A stretch of DNA of 64,000 nt from Brevibacterium aurantiacum (GTDB lineage Bacteria > Actinomycetota > Actinomycetes > Actinomycetales > Brevibacteriaceae), in NCBI RefSeq assembly GCF_900169065.1, contig NZ_FXZB01000006.1, positions 102,175 to 166,174 of the forward strand, given 5' to 3'. The notes beneath the pieces are model-generated. The model saw only the letters and a program-made list of their open reading frames with translations. It did not search any database and was not told the origin of the DNA. Shown here piece by piece: positions 46,352 to 55,283 of this stretch; positions within the stretch are counted from its first letter, which is position 1; the number at the start of each line of letters is the position of its first letter. The position numbers were made by a program, and so were the translations under genes.

Positions 46352-47005
46352 ATGACGAACTCGACTCCGCGCCAGCGGGCCCGGCTGGAAACCGAAGCCC
46401 AGATCACCCGGATCGGGAACCGTATGCTCGACGACGATGGGCTCGAGGGAGTCTCACTTCGCGCCATTGCTCGAGAACTCGGAATCGTCTCAAGCGCCAT
46501 CTACCGATACGTGAAGAACCGCGATGAGCTGCTGACAATACTCATCCGTGACGCGTTCACTGCGATCGCCGACGAGGTCGATGAGGCACTGACACGCGAC
46601 GAGTCCGTTCTCACGGTCGGTGTGACGATGCTTGCCTGGTCGCGCCGGCATCCCAATCGGTGGGCGCTCATCTACGGCACACCCATCCCGGACTATCAGG
46701 CCCCAAGGGATGAGACCGTAGTGCCCGGGACCAGGATCATGGTGACGCTGACGAATCTGTTGGAAAAGTCCTCGGCAGTCCAGACTTCCTCTGAGCTTCC
46801 GCCATCTCACGCCTTGGACCCACTGCGTGAAGGGTTGCGGGAACTGGGGTTGGAGCCTGATGATCAGGTGATCGTGCGCTCTGTGACCGTCTGGGCGGCG
46901 CTGGTCGGCCTCATCAATGCACTGCGCTTCGGGCAGTTCGGCCCTGGAGTCGAACTCGTCGAGGATGAGCTTATGCGCGGAGTCGTATCGTCTCTCGGGC
47001 ACTGA
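46352..47005 (+). CDS. TetR-family transcriptional regulator
   Basis: 217 residues. Helix-turn-helix VSLRAIARELGIVSSAIYRYVKNRDELL, then a WHG-type C-terminal domain (WALIYGTPIPDYQAP). This group usually responds to small lipophilic or quinone-type ligands. The position opposite the epimerase-like gene and two matching palindromes in the shared region predict auto-repression and repression of that gene. Convergent with the SNF2 helicase; 49 bases between stops hold nothing clear. Confidence 0.9.
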   Translation: MTNSTPRQRARLETEAQITRIGNRMLDDDGLEGVSLRAIARELGIVSSAIYRYVKNRDELLTILIRDAFTAIADEVDEALTRDESVLTVGVTMLAWSRRHPNRWALIYGTPIPDYQAPRDETVVPGTRIMVTLTNLLEKSSAVQTSSELPPSHALDPLREGLRELGLEPDDQVIVRSVTVWAALVGLINALRFGQFGPGVELVEDELMRGVVSSLGH

Positions 47006-47054
47006 GCCAGCAAACGGCACCGAGCTGGCGTGAGCGGCCGCTACGAGGAGCCCT

Positions 47055-50000
47055 TCACCCGTCAAGAAGTCCGCGGATGTCCTCACTCGTGATTGTCGAG
47101 GAGAAGCCCTCGCCCTCATTGACCAGGGAGTCGAAGAGCTGTGCCTTCCTCTCCTGCAGCGCTAGAACCTTCTCCTCGATGGTCTTCTCAGACACCATCC
47201 GATAGACCATGACGTTCTTCGTCTGCCCGATGCGGTGCGCACGATCAACCGCCTGAGCTTCCACCGCCGGATTCCACCAGGGATCAAGCAGGAAAACAAA
47301 GTCGGCCTCTGTCAACGTCAGCCCGAATCCGCCGGCTTTGAGGCTGATCAGGAAGACCGGTGCCTCCCCAGCTCTGAAATCATCGATGACCGCACCTCGG
47401 TTCCGGGTGGAGCCGTCTAAGTAGCAGTAGTTGATGTTGCGATGATCGAGCTGTTCGCCGACCCGTGACAGGAACGAGGTGAATTGGCTGAAGATGATGG
47501 TGCGGTGCCCCTCGGCGATGATGTCGTCGAGGTGGGAGAAGAGTGCGCTGAGTTTGCTCGATCCGATCGCTTCGTACTTCTCATCGATGAGATAGGGGTC
47601 GATGGCCAACATCCGCAGCAGTGTCAGTGACCGGAAGATGGCGAAGCGGTTGCGATCCATGTCGTTGATGAGGCCGAGGAGCTTCTTCCTCTCCTTCTGC
47701 AGGACCGTGTTGTAGAGATCCCGGTGCTTGGAGCTGAGTTCGACGCTGAGGACCTGTTCCTGCTTCGGCGGCAGGTCGGCCGCGACCAGTTCCTTGTTCC
47801 GCCGTTTCATGAACGGTCTGATCCGCCGCCGCAGCAGCGCCATGCCCTCCGGACTTTCGCCCGATTCGATGGGTAAGACGATCTCGCGACGGAACTTCTC
47901 GATGCCCGGCAGCAGTCCCGGTGAGGTGATCGAGTACAGCGACCACAGGTCGGTCAGCGAGTTCTCCATCGGTGTGCCCGTGATGGCCAGGCGGAATCGC
48001 GCCTGGATTCCCTTCGCCGCAGTGTGGACCTTGGCCGTCCGGTTCTTGACGAACTGCGCCTCGTCGAGGACGAAGGTGTCCCATTGGATCGATCGGAAGG
48101 CCTGTGCGTCGAGGCGCAGAATCGCATAGGAGGTGATGACGAGGTCGGCATCCTCGATCTCCAAGGCCAAGGCGGTCTTCCGCTTCTTCTCTGTGGCCGA
48201 GATAGTGGTGACTCGCAGACCAGGTGCGAACTTCTCGGCCTCCGCACGCCACGTCGACATCACCGATGTGGGTGCGACGACGAGAATGGGGGAGGCATTC
48301 GCCGTCGTGTTCTTGATATGAGTGAACAGGCTAAGTGCCTGCAGAGTTTTACCCAAACCCATATCGTCGGCCAGGATGCCGCCGAGTCCGCTGGACCACA
48401 GTGCGGCCAGCCAGCTGAACCCTTCCTGTTGGTAGGGCCGCAGTGTGGCCTCGATTCCCTCCGGCACGTCGAGAGACGGAATCTCGCCGAGGTGGCTGAG
48501 CGCTTCGACCGAACGTCGCCATGAGGCCGCCGCTGTGGAGTCGTCGACGAGTTCGTCGAATTCGGCCCACAGATCCATGTGATAGCGCGAGAGGCGAGGT
48601 GAGTCCGGCTGCCAATCCGCAATGACATCCGATTCAGCGAGCATGCGACGAAACTTGTCGAAGAAGGGCCCGTCGAGGGAGAAGTACGCGCCATCGGGCA
48701 GGACTATCATCTCTGCCCCCTGTGCGAGGGCGACGAACAGGTCGGCGAAGCGAACCTTCTGTCCGGCAATCATGATGTGGAAGCGAATGTCGAACCAGTC
48801 GCTGTCTTCGGCCTCGTCGGTCGACATCGACACCAACGGTGCTTCGGTGACTTCCCGATAGTCCGGGCGATCGCCGACCTCATGGACCTCGAGATGGTCG
48901 ATGTCGCTCAGGGTGGGCAGGAGCTTGTCGACGAAGACAGCCGTCTGCAGACCGTCGAGGTCCACGGTGCCTGCATGACCCAACGCACTGGGGAGGGTCA
49001 GTGGGACTGGGATTGCCGCAACCGTGGAGCTGAGATTCGCGAGCACGGTGTCTTCGTGTTCAAGGCTGCGGTCGCGGTCTGGTGCTGAACCTCGGCGGAT
49101 CGGGAACGTATGAGTCGGGTGATGGTAGTGCCACTCCCACGTCAGATGTGCACCATGATCTCCGTAGGTGACGGTGAGCGCGAGGTCGGGAGGGACGAGC
49201 ACGGGCAGGGTCACCGAATCGTCAGAGGAGATGACGGTGGTGGCATAGGCGAGCTTGGGATAGAAGCCTGTGAAGAAGTCATCCATCTGGTCCTTCGAGA
49301 TGGTGACCGGTTCCCAACGACGCAGCATCTCAACGACCGCATGGTCGGTGGTCTTCTCTGCAGGTGCCAGGACGAGGGCGAGTCCTGCCGCGGTCGAGAT
49401 TCCGTAGAAGCCATGATCGTCGATCGGCCCGCTGAGCCCTTGGTCGAACGGTTCTTCGTCAACGGTGATCAGGGAGCGAACCTCGAGCCCCTGTGGCGTC
49501 GCGACCACATCGCATTCCGTGGTGGCCTCGTCAGCCAGGCGGACCGTGAGCTCGCGGCGGGTGCCGACAAGTTCGATGCCCAAAGTCCTCGCCTGATCGA
49601 AGAGATGCCACAGCAAGGGTGAGGCGAACCAGTCAAGGACCACAGTGTCCTCATTGGTCACAAGGCGATTCGAGTTGATGGCAGAGAGCCCGTACAGCTG
49701 AGCGAACCATGCCGCCTGACCGCGCGCATAGGCGCGGGTGGTGGAGTTGTTGGCGATGTTGGACCAGGACACGTTGCCCTTGATCCAGTTGCGGCGTGCC
49801 CCCTCCATCAGAGGACGCAGAGTGACGACGAGGTCGGTGTAACCGGTCAGCTTCGTGCGCGTGATCGGGTGCACTTCGAAGTTCCCGAAGCGAGTGCGCC
49901 GCAGTTCGGAGATCTCGAAGCCGAGCGCAAGCCGCGTCGGTGCAGTCCCAGCCAGGGTGCCGCCGGGGCCAGAGGCCCACACCGATGCATCGACGCGGTC

Positions 50001-50477
50001 GGAGGAGAAACCGGAGAGGATCGACTTCCAATCCGACTCCGCACGCCGAGGTGACGACGTCCCACTGCGGGAAGCTGTTCTGCTGCGGGCAGTCTGCCAG
50101 CTGGGAGGGTCGGGGGAACTGCGTTGGTCCGGGTCGTGCAGTGCCGTCGAACCGAATGGAGCCACCTGCCGAACTGATGCCGCCATGAGCGCAGCCACCA
50201 CATGTTTGCAGTCTCCGCCCACGGGGCATGTGCACTGCGAGGAGAGCACGGTGAATGATTTCGCCGTGGGACTGTGTCGCTTCAGCCGCACGATGCTGGT
50301 GTAATCCTGTGCCGCGCTGCCTGCGACGTCTGCCCGCAGAGTATTGTCCTCGGGGTCCCAACGTGCCTGCCCGACCATGCCCTTGTTGGCGTAGCTGCGT
50401 CCGCGCTCGTAGAACGTGGTGCCGAAGTAGTCCTGCAACTCCTTGGCACTCACGTACGGCAATTCTACGGGAGACAT
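47055..50477 (-). CDS. SNF2-family helicase with SWIM zinc finger
   Basis: 1140 residues. N-terminal SWIM finger (CTCPVGGDCKHVVAAL, about residues 80-97), a long middle region to about 640, then the Swi2/Snf2 motor: Walker A in ILADDMGLGKTLQAL, DEAQ box VLDEAQFVKNR, and helicase C with FSQFTSFLSRVGEQL and AHRIGQTKNVMVYR. Probably remodels protein-DNA or RNA polymerase complexes (RapA-like role is only an analogy). It stands alone on the minus strand between accessory genes and the infC core. ATG 50477 has no obvious ribosome site. Confidence 0.92.
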   Translation of the reverse strand: MSPVELPYVSAKELQDYFGTTFYERGRSYANKGMVGQARWDPEDNTLRADVAGSAAQDYTSIVRLKRHSPTAKSFTVLSSQCTCPVGGDCKHVVAALMAASVRQVAPFGSTALHDPDQRSSPDPPSWQTARSRTASRSGTSSPRRAESDWKSILSGFSSDRVDASVWASGPGGTLAGTAPTRLALGFEISELRRTRFGNFEVHPITRTKLTGYTDLVVTLRPLMEGARRNWIKGNVSWSNIANNSTTRAYARGQAAWFAQLYGLSAINSNRLVTNEDTVVLDWFASPLLWHLFDQARTLGIELVGTRRELTVRLADEATTECDVVATPQGLEVRSLITVDEEPFDQGLSGPIDDHGFYGISTAAGLALVLAPAEKTTDHAVVEMLRRWEPVTISKDQMDDFFTGFYPKLAYATTVISSDDSVTLPVLVPPDLALTVTYGDHGAHLTWEWHYHHPTHTFPIRRGSAPDRDRSLEHEDTVLANLSSTVAAIPVPLTLPSALGHAGTVDLDGLQTAVFVDKLLPTLSDIDHLEVHEVGDRPDYREVTEAPLVSMSTDEAEDSDWFDIRFHIMIAGQKVRFADLFVALAQGAEMIVLPDGAYFSLDGPFFDKFRRMLAESDVIADWQPDSPRLSRYHMDLWAEFDELVDDSTAAASWRRSVEALSHLGEIPSLDVPEGIEATLRPYQQEGFSWLAALWSSGLGGILADDMGLGKTLQALSLFTHIKNTTANASPILVVAPTSVMSTWRAEAEKFAPGLRVTTISATEKKRKTALALEIEDADLVITSYAILRLDAQAFRSIQWDTFVLDEAQFVKNRTAKVHTAAKGIQARFRLAITGTPMENSLTDLWSLYSITSPGLLPGIEKFRREIVLPIESGESPEGMALLRRRIRPFMKRRNKELVAADLPPKQEQVLSVELSSKHRDLYNTVLQKERKKLLGLINDMDRNRFAIFRSLTLLRMLAIDPYLIDEKYEAIGSSKLSALFSHLDDIIAEGHRTIIFSQFTSFLSRVGEQLDHRNINYCYLDGSTRNRGAVIDDFRAGEAPVFLISLKAGGFGLTLTEADFVFLLDPWWNPAVEAQAVDRAHRIGQTKNVMVYRMVSEKTIEEKVLALQERKAQLFDSLVNEGEGFSSTITSEDIRGLLDG

Positions 50478-50513
50478 AGGACGATGGTCTCACCCGGCAC
50501 TGACATGACAGAA

Positions 50514-50542
50514 GCGGCCCCCGACCAGTGGTCGGGAGCCGC
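50514..50542 (-). terminator. Hairpin after the DUF1844 gene
   Basis: Fourteen-base arms with one mismatch around a single G, between the DUF1844 stop and the SNF2 start, both on the minus strand. Confidence 0.6.
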
Positions 50543-50601
50543 AGCGGATATCTTGGGGCCATGGCGCACGACGAAAGAGTCGGCACGCACGGTGGGGTGT
50601 C

Positions 50602-50973
50602 TCAGCGAACAGGGCCTGTGTACTTCTCGCCGGGACCCTGTCCTGGCTCATCCTGAATCGCCGAGGCTTCGCGGAAGGCCAGCTGGAGGCTGCGCAGGCC
50701 GTCGCGCAGAGGGCGAGCATGGTGGTCGCCGATGACGGTGGCGGCGCCGGTGACCAGGCCGGCCAGCGCAGTGATGAGCTTGCGTGCCTCGTCCAGGTCC
50801 TGCAGCTCTGCTGCGGGAGCCTCGGGGGAGTCTTCGGCCAGTCCGCATTTGACGGCGGCAGCGGACATCAAGTGCACGGCTGCTGATGTGATGACCTCGA
50901 TGGCTGGTACTTCGGCGATGTCACGCGTGACATCGGCAACCGCCTCGGCGGGTACAGAATTTTCAGAACTCAT
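50602..50973 (-). CDS. DUF1844 family protein
   Basis: 123 residues. Short conserved actinobacterial protein seen divergent from infC; the pattern AIEVITSAAVHLMSAAAVKCGL followed by DLDEARKLITALAGLV is typical. The C-terminal 25 residues are polar. No enzymatic motif. Its function is unknown. Confidence 0.8.
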   Translation of the reverse strand: MSSENSVPAEAVADVTRDIAEVPAIEVITSAAVHLMSAAAVKCGLAEDSPEAPAAELQDLDEARKLITALAGLVTGAATVIGDHHARPLRDGLRSLQLAFREASAIQDEPGQGPGEKYTGPVR

Positions 50974-51298
50974 GGGACTAGCTTGACATATGAACGACGC
51001 GTCGATTTCACGTTCGGCCTCGATGTGCGAAGAGTCATGAAGCGTAGTACACTAAGTCGTGGTGCGAAGCGGAGTCTGACTCCCACCTTGATCGTGTAGA
51101 GCGATCGGGTCCAATGATCTGATGATCGACAGCCCAGGTGCAAGCCTGAGGCAGAAGATTTCAGATCGAGGTGTATTCACTTGAAGTGCTGCGGTTTCAA
51201 TACCGTGCTCTGATGTGTGTGCAGGCTCCCTTGGCATGTGGTCAATGGGAGCCTTTTCTATTGCCACGACATCATTTGAGCTAAAAAGGAGTGAACAC
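50974..51298 (+). promoter_or_regulatory. infC leader region
   Basis: 325 bases without a gene. TACACT (51048-51053) is a likely -10, giving a leader of about 240 bases. It contains a perfect small hairpin GGAGTC-T-GACTCC (51071-51083), more weakly paired sequence from 51090 to 51170, and an intrinsic terminator at 51224-51260. AAGGAG (51286-51291) serves infC. This is the layout of an attenuated ribosomal-protein leader; no known Rfam class can be assigned by eye. Confidence 0.65.
51224..51262 (+). terminator. Intrinsic terminator (attenuator) in the infC leader
   Basis: GGCTCCC (51224-51230) pairs with GGGAGCC (51247-51253), followed by TTTTCTATT. It is one of the few hairpins in the window with a U-rich tail and lies 37 bases before the infC start. 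Confidence 0.7.
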
Positions 51299-51925
51299 AT
51301 CAGCGAGACGCGCATCAATGACCGGATTCGGGTTCCCGAGGTCCGGTTGGTCGGACCCAACGGTGAACAGGTCGGTATCGTTGCCATTCGCAAGGCACTC
51401 GACCTCGCTCGCGAGGCAGATCTCGACTTGGTCGAGGTTGCACCGCAGGCGAAGCCTCCCGTCGCCAAACTCATGGACTACGGGAAATTCAAATACGAAT
51501 CTGCTCAGAAGGCCAGAGAAGCCCGCAAGAACCAGGCGAACACTGCGCTGAAAGAGATCCGCTTCCGTCTCAAGATCGATGAACACGACTACGAGACGAA
51601 GAAGGGGCATGTGACCCGCTTCCTGTCCGGTGGCGACAAGGTCAAAGTCATGATCATGTTCCGCGGTCGTGAACAGTCTCGCCCCGAAATGGGCATCAAG
51701 CTGCTCAACCGCCTGGCCGAAGATGTGTCGGAACTGGGCACCGTCGAATCCTCACCACGGGTCGACGGACGCAACATGGTGATGGTCATTGCCCCACATA
51801 AGTCAAAGTCCGACGCCAAGGCCGAGGCCCGCAAGGCATCATCTGATGCCAAGGGCAACGTCGCCGAGGTGAAGTCCCGACGCGATCGCGTCGCTGCAGA
51901 GAAACAAGCAGCGCCCGACGCGTGA
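51299..51925 (+). CDS. infC: Translation initiation factor IF-3, ATC start
   Basis: 208 residues. Prevents premature subunit joining and proofreads start codons. IF3-N ([42 protein letters not shown] in parts) and IF3-C ([15 protein letters not shown] is matched by [29 protein letters not shown]) are complete. The start is ATC 51299: AAGGAG lies seven bases before it, the protein begins exactly where homologues do, and the only upstream in-frame ATGs (51215, 51236, 51245) lie in the leader terminator without a ribosome site. Charged tail of about 30 residues. First gene of infC-rpmI-rplT. Confidence 0.95.
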   Translation: MSETRINDRIRVPEVRLVGPNGEQVGIVAIRKALDLAREADLDLVEVAPQAKPPVAKLMDYGKFKYESAQKAREARKNQANTALKEIRFRLKIDEHDYETKKGHVTRFLSGGDKVKVMIMFRGREQSRPEMGIKLLNRLAEDVSELGTVESSPRVDGRNMVMVIAPHKSKSDAKAEARKASSDAKGNVAEVKSRRDRVAAEKQAAPDA

Positions 51926-52023
51926 GAAGTAAGTACCGATTCGCTGGAGCCTGAACGGTTTCAGCGTGTGAAGTAGTTGCCGGTGGTCGCCACCGACAAC
52001 GAAATGCAAAGGAGAACGGCTCG

Positions 52024-52230
52024 ATGCCGAAGCAGAAGACGAACAGCAGCGCCAAGAAGCGCATGCGTGTGACGGGTACTGGCAAGATCATGCGTGAAGG
52101 CGTGAACAACCAGCACAAGTTCGAGGGCAAGTCCTCGGCCCGTAAGCGTCGCGTTGCGGAGGACCAGGTCCTCACCGGCGGAGATCGCGCCAAAGCCCGC
52201 AAGCTTCTGGGCAAGCTCAAGGGCAGGTGA
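52024..52230 (+). CDS. rpmI: Ribosomal protein bL35
   Basis: 68 residues, basic, with MPKQKTNSSAKKRMRVTGTGK and GGDRAKARKLLGKL. Normal length is about 64. It is 98 bases behind infC and 102 bases ahead of rplT; AAAGGAGAAC precedes ATG 52024. Confidence 0.97.
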   Translation: MPKQKTNSSAKKRMRVTGTGKIMREGVNNQHKFEGKSSARKRRVAEDQVLTGGDRAKARKLLGKLKGR

Positions 52231-52332
52231 GACCCCCTCGGGTCTCCAATCCCGGGCAGCCACGCACGTGGTTCCCATAGCTTGAACCAGACTCCGGCAC
52301 CGCCGGCAGAACCAATTTTGAAGGAGTAACAC

Positions 52333-52722
52333 GTGGCACGTGTTAAGAGAGCGGTCAACGCTCACAAGAAGCGCCGGGTCATCCTTGACCGGGCAAGCGG
52401 CTACCGTGGACAGCGCTCGCGCCTGTACCGCAAGGCCAAAGAACAGGTCATCCACTCGCTGGTCTACAGCTACCGTGACCGTCGCGCCCGCAAGGGTGAC
52501 TTCCGTCGCCTGTGGATCCAGCGCATCAACGCCGGTGCTCGCGCCAACGGCATGACGTACAACCGTTTCATCCAGGGCCTCAAGGCCGCTGGCGTCGAGG
52601 TTGACCGCCGTATGCTCGCCGAGCTCGCCGTCAACGATTCAGCCACCTTCGCGCACCTGATCAAGGTTGCCAAGGAAGCTCTTCCGGCTGACGTCAACGC
52701 AGCGAAGACCGCCGCAGCCTGA
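52333..52722 (+). CDS. rplT: Ribosomal protein bL20
   Basis: 129 residues. [30 protein letters not shown] and [20 protein letters not shown] are standard. GAAGGAG precedes the GTG start (MARVK). bL20 is the repressor of this operon in several bacteria; the infC leader is where it would act if it does so here. Confidence 0.98.
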   Translation: MARVKRAVNAHKKRRVILDRASGYRGQRSRLYRKAKEQVIHSLVYSYRDRRARKGDFRRLWIQRINAGARANGMTYNRFIQGLKAAGVEVDRRMLAELAVNDSATFAHLIKVAKEALPADVNAAKTAAA

Positions 52723-52742
52723 GCTGCCGGTCCTCATACTCT

Positions 52743-52777
52743 CAACGGCCCCGAACTTACTTGGTTCGGGGCCGTTG
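52743..52777 (+). terminator. Terminator after rplT
   Basis: Perfect 14-base stem (CAACGGCCCCGAAC and complement) with a seven-base loop, followed by ATTTTGT. Confidence 0.85.
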
Positions 52778-52846
52778 ATTTTGTCCCAGAACCTTTCCTC
52801 CGATAGCCAGTAGTCCCTCCAGCAAGAATGCGGGTCAGCGAATTCC

Positions 52847-53737
52847 ATGAAACTTCCAGACGCCATCTCCTCACCGAATTCGAAACGGGTCAAGAACGCG
52901 GTCAAGCTGCTCAAGCGCCACAGCCGCAAGACGATGGGCCAGTTCCTCGTCGAGGGACCCCAGGCCGTGCGTGAGGCTCTGGAACGGCATGCAGAGCTGG
53001 GCCTTCCCGGCCAGGCGCCCGGCGTTCCGGACTGGGTGGGCTCGAACGCTGATCCGCGCGGCGCGGTCATCGAACTCTTCATCACCGAAGAGGCCGCCGA
53101 GGCGCATCCGGAGTTCGTCGAGACCGTCAAGGACTGCGACATCCGCTGGAACATCATCACCGACGAGGTGCTCACCGAGCTGTCCGCAACCGTGAACTCA
53201 CAGGGCGTCGTCGCCGTCTGCGAACGCATCGACGTCGACCTGACTTCGGTCATTGACAAGGAAGCACAGCTCATCGTCGTCCTCTCCCAGGTCCGCGACC
53301 CCGGTAATGCCGGCACGATCATCCGTCTCGCCGATGCCGCAGGGGCCGATGCTGTGGTCCTCACCTCGTCAAGCGTCGACATCTACAACGACAAGACCGT
53401 CCGCTCCACAGCCGGTTCCCTGTTCCATGTTCCCGTGGTCACCGGGGTCGGACTCGCCGAGGTGACCGAACTGGCTCGTGCCCGCGGCCTGCAGATACTC
53501 GCCGCCGATGCCAACGACCAGTCTCACGACATCCACCATCCCTGGGATAGCGGACTCGACCTGACCGCCCGCACCACCTGGGTCTTCGGCAACGAAGCCT
53601 GGGGGATGAGGACAGAAGACCTCGAACTCTGTGACTCCTCGGCGGCTGTTCCGATCTACGGTAAAGCTGAGAGCCTCAACCTGGCGACTGCTGCCAGCGT
53701 GTGCATCTACGAGAGTGCTCGCAACCAGCGGATGTGA
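52847..53737 (+). CDS. TrmH/SpoU-family RNA 2'-O-methyltransferase
   Basis: 296 residues. N-terminal substrate-binding domain (NAVKLLKRHSRKTMGQFLVEGPQAVREAL, residues 11-39) and the SPOUT knot: VLSQVRDPGNAGTIIRLADAAGAD, FGNEAWGM and IPIYGKAESLNLATAASVCIYE (here VPIYGKAESLNLATA). Probably modifies 23S rRNA or tRNA. Place after rplT and before pheS is the conserved actinobacterial order, here interrupted before pheS by four small genes and a ThDP enzyme. Confidence 0.93.
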   Translation: MKLPDAISSPNSKRVKNAVKLLKRHSRKTMGQFLVEGPQAVREALERHAELGLPGQAPGVPDWVGSNADPRGAVIELFITEEAAEAHPEFVETVKDCDIRWNIITDEVLTELSATVNSQGVVAVCERIDVDLTSVIDKEAQLIVVLSQVRDPGNAGTIIRLADAAGADAVVLTSSSVDIYNDKTVRSTAGSLFHVPVVTGVGLAEVTELARARGLQILAADANDQSHDIHHPWDSGLDLTARTTWVFGNEAWGMRTEDLELCDSSAAVPIYGKAESLNLATAASVCIYESARNQRM

Positions 53738-53893
53738 GTCGCAGGCCTAGCGTTCAACGAATTCTGCTGCCGAACGTGATTCGACTGCGTCCGGCTTGAA
53801 CCGAGCAAGTGTTCCAGATCAGAGCGACGTCTGCTAGCGTTGAAAGCAAGGTACCTGTCTATTAATGCGTGAGGCGCAGGACGGAGCGAAGCA

Positions 53894-54163
53894 ATGCCTG
53901 GCACGAAAATTTGGCCGCAGTCGCTGTCGGAACTGCAAGCGAGGTGCGCGCGGGATGTGCTGAACTCTGTCCTGGTATGCATCGCGATCGCCGCACTGTT
54001 CTGGGCCATCAACTTCGGTACCAGCTCTTCGCCCTCGGTCCCGCGCCTGCTCGTCACTGCGACGATGCCAGCTATGATTTTCGGGGACCTTATTCGTTAC
54101 TTCCGTGGAAAGAGGCGTTTCGACTTCGTACAGCCGTTGCCTGCTGGGGCGTCGCCGGCTTAA
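53894..54163 (+). CDS. Small membrane protein, unknown
   Basis: 89 residues. Two hydrophobic segments, at about 24-41 (VLNSVLVCIAIAALFWAI) and 50-66 (RLLVTATMPAMIFGDLI), with a basic cytoplasmic end (YFRGKRRF). ATG 53894 follows GGAG at eight bases. No family recognised. Base composition is lower in GC than the core genes on either side. Confidence 0.5.
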   Translation: MPGTKIWPQSLSELQARCARDVLNSVLVCIAIAALFWAINFGTSSSPSVPRLLVTATMPAMIFGDLIRYFRGKRRFDFVQPLPAGASPA

Positions 54164-54252
54164 GCTCTCTCAGGTGGAAGTCGCTGCAGCAGTTGCGTCG
54201 TCTAACTGCCTGCGGTTATTCCACCTATTGACAACGGGGAGAAGTAGGGTTT

Positions 54253-54510
54253 ATGACCACACAGCAACACGAAGGATTCTTCTCGAAGACTGAGTGGAAA
54301 TTCGTTGGCTTTTTTGCACTCGCGTTCGTTCTCACTCCGGTGTTCTACGGCCTGCCGTTGTTGAGTCCGCTGTTCGCTCTGTCGACCAGTCTCAGGCGCG
54401 AGCGGCGAAAAATGATGTGGCTCTGGATCGTTGCATCGATCCTGGTGCTGATGTCAATCGCCCCGTTCATTCTTAAGGCGGCTGGGCTGAGTAACTTCGT
54501 CGTCGAATAG
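54253..54510 (+). CDS. Small membrane protein, unknown
   Basis: 85 residues. Two membrane segments (FVGFFALAFVLTPVFYGLPL and MMWLWIVASILVLMSIAPFI) joined by a basic loop (SLRRERRK). ATG 54253 follows GGGGAGAAGTAGGG. No family recognised. Its neighbours are another small membrane protein and a pentapeptide-like gene. Confidence 0.5.
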   Translation: MTTQQHEGFFSKTEWKFVGFFALAFVLTPVFYGLPLLSPLFALSTSLRRERRKMMWLWIVASILVLMSIAPFILKAAGLSNFVVE

Positions 54511-54552
54511 TCGACGCAGTGACGACAATAGGGACGTGTCCTACCCAGCCGA

Positions 54553-54565
54553 TACGGTGGACACC
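54553..54565 (+). promoter_or_regulatory. -10 element of the pentapeptide-like gene, leaderless arrangement
   Basis: TACGGT (54553-54558) is followed by seven bases and ATG 54566. Confidence 0.4.
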
Positions 54566-55225
54566 ATGACGACTGAAGCTCCACGCGCACCGAAGATCAC
54601 GCTGACGAACTTGACGCCCGGCTACCTCGGCGACATTGGTCCGGAGGAGTTCCTCGAGGGCATGGAGTTGAAGGACCTTGACCTCGCCGAGGTGGATTCC
54701 ACCCAGGCCACGTACCTGGACTCATCTTTGTCCCGGGTGAACTTCGGTGACGCCGAGTCTCCCGTGAACCTCACCGGTGCACGGTTCTCCGGCAGCAGAA
54801 TCGAGGACTGCCGGGCCGACACCTGGACTATGCCGCGGGGGAGTCTCGTCCACACCGAGATCTCGGGCACTCGGATCGGTGCAGGGGTGGTTCATGACAG
54901 CGTGTGGGAGAAGGTCGTTCTCAGCAACTGTCGGATCTCCTACCTCAACCTGCGCGGAGCCAAACTCACCGACGTCGAATTCCGCGACTGCGTCATCGAC
55001 GAGATCGACCTCGACCGGGCCAAAGTCAACAGGGTGTCATTTCCCGGTTCGAGCGTCGGAGTGCTGCAGTGCGAGAGCGCGACTTTGGGCAATGTGGATC
55101 TGCGGGGTCTGCAGCCGCATAAGATCTCGGGTGTCCACTCGCTGCGGGGTGCCACCATCGATGAGATGCAGATGATGCTCTTCGCCGAACTCTTCGCCAG
55201 CGAACTCGGCATCACGGTCGAATGA
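54566..55225 (+). CDS. Pentapeptide-repeat-like protein
   Basis: 219 residues. Right-handed beta-helix pattern from about residue 35 on: runs such as LNLRGAKLTDVEFRDCVIDE and NLTGARFSGSRIEDC, with Leu/Phe every fifth position. No signal peptide. Some pentapeptide proteins protect DNA gyrase, but most have no known role. ATG 54566 is chosen for the -10 element upstream; GTG 54536 would add ten residues. Confidence 0.75.
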   Translation: MTTEAPRAPKITLTNLTPGYLGDIGPEEFLEGMELKDLDLAEVDSTQATYLDSSLSRVNFGDAESPVNLTGARFSGSRIEDCRADTWTMPRGSLVHTEISGTRIGAGVVHDSVWEKVVLSNCRISYLNLRGAKLTDVEFRDCVIDEIDLDRAKVNRVSFPGSSVGVLQCESATLGNVDLRGLQPHKISGVHSLRGATIDEMQMMLFAELFASELGITVE

Positions 55226-55283
55226 CCGCCGCCGAGGTTGGTGCAGCTGGTCAGGCGAGTCAGGAACGAGAGGAGCAGCGCTG

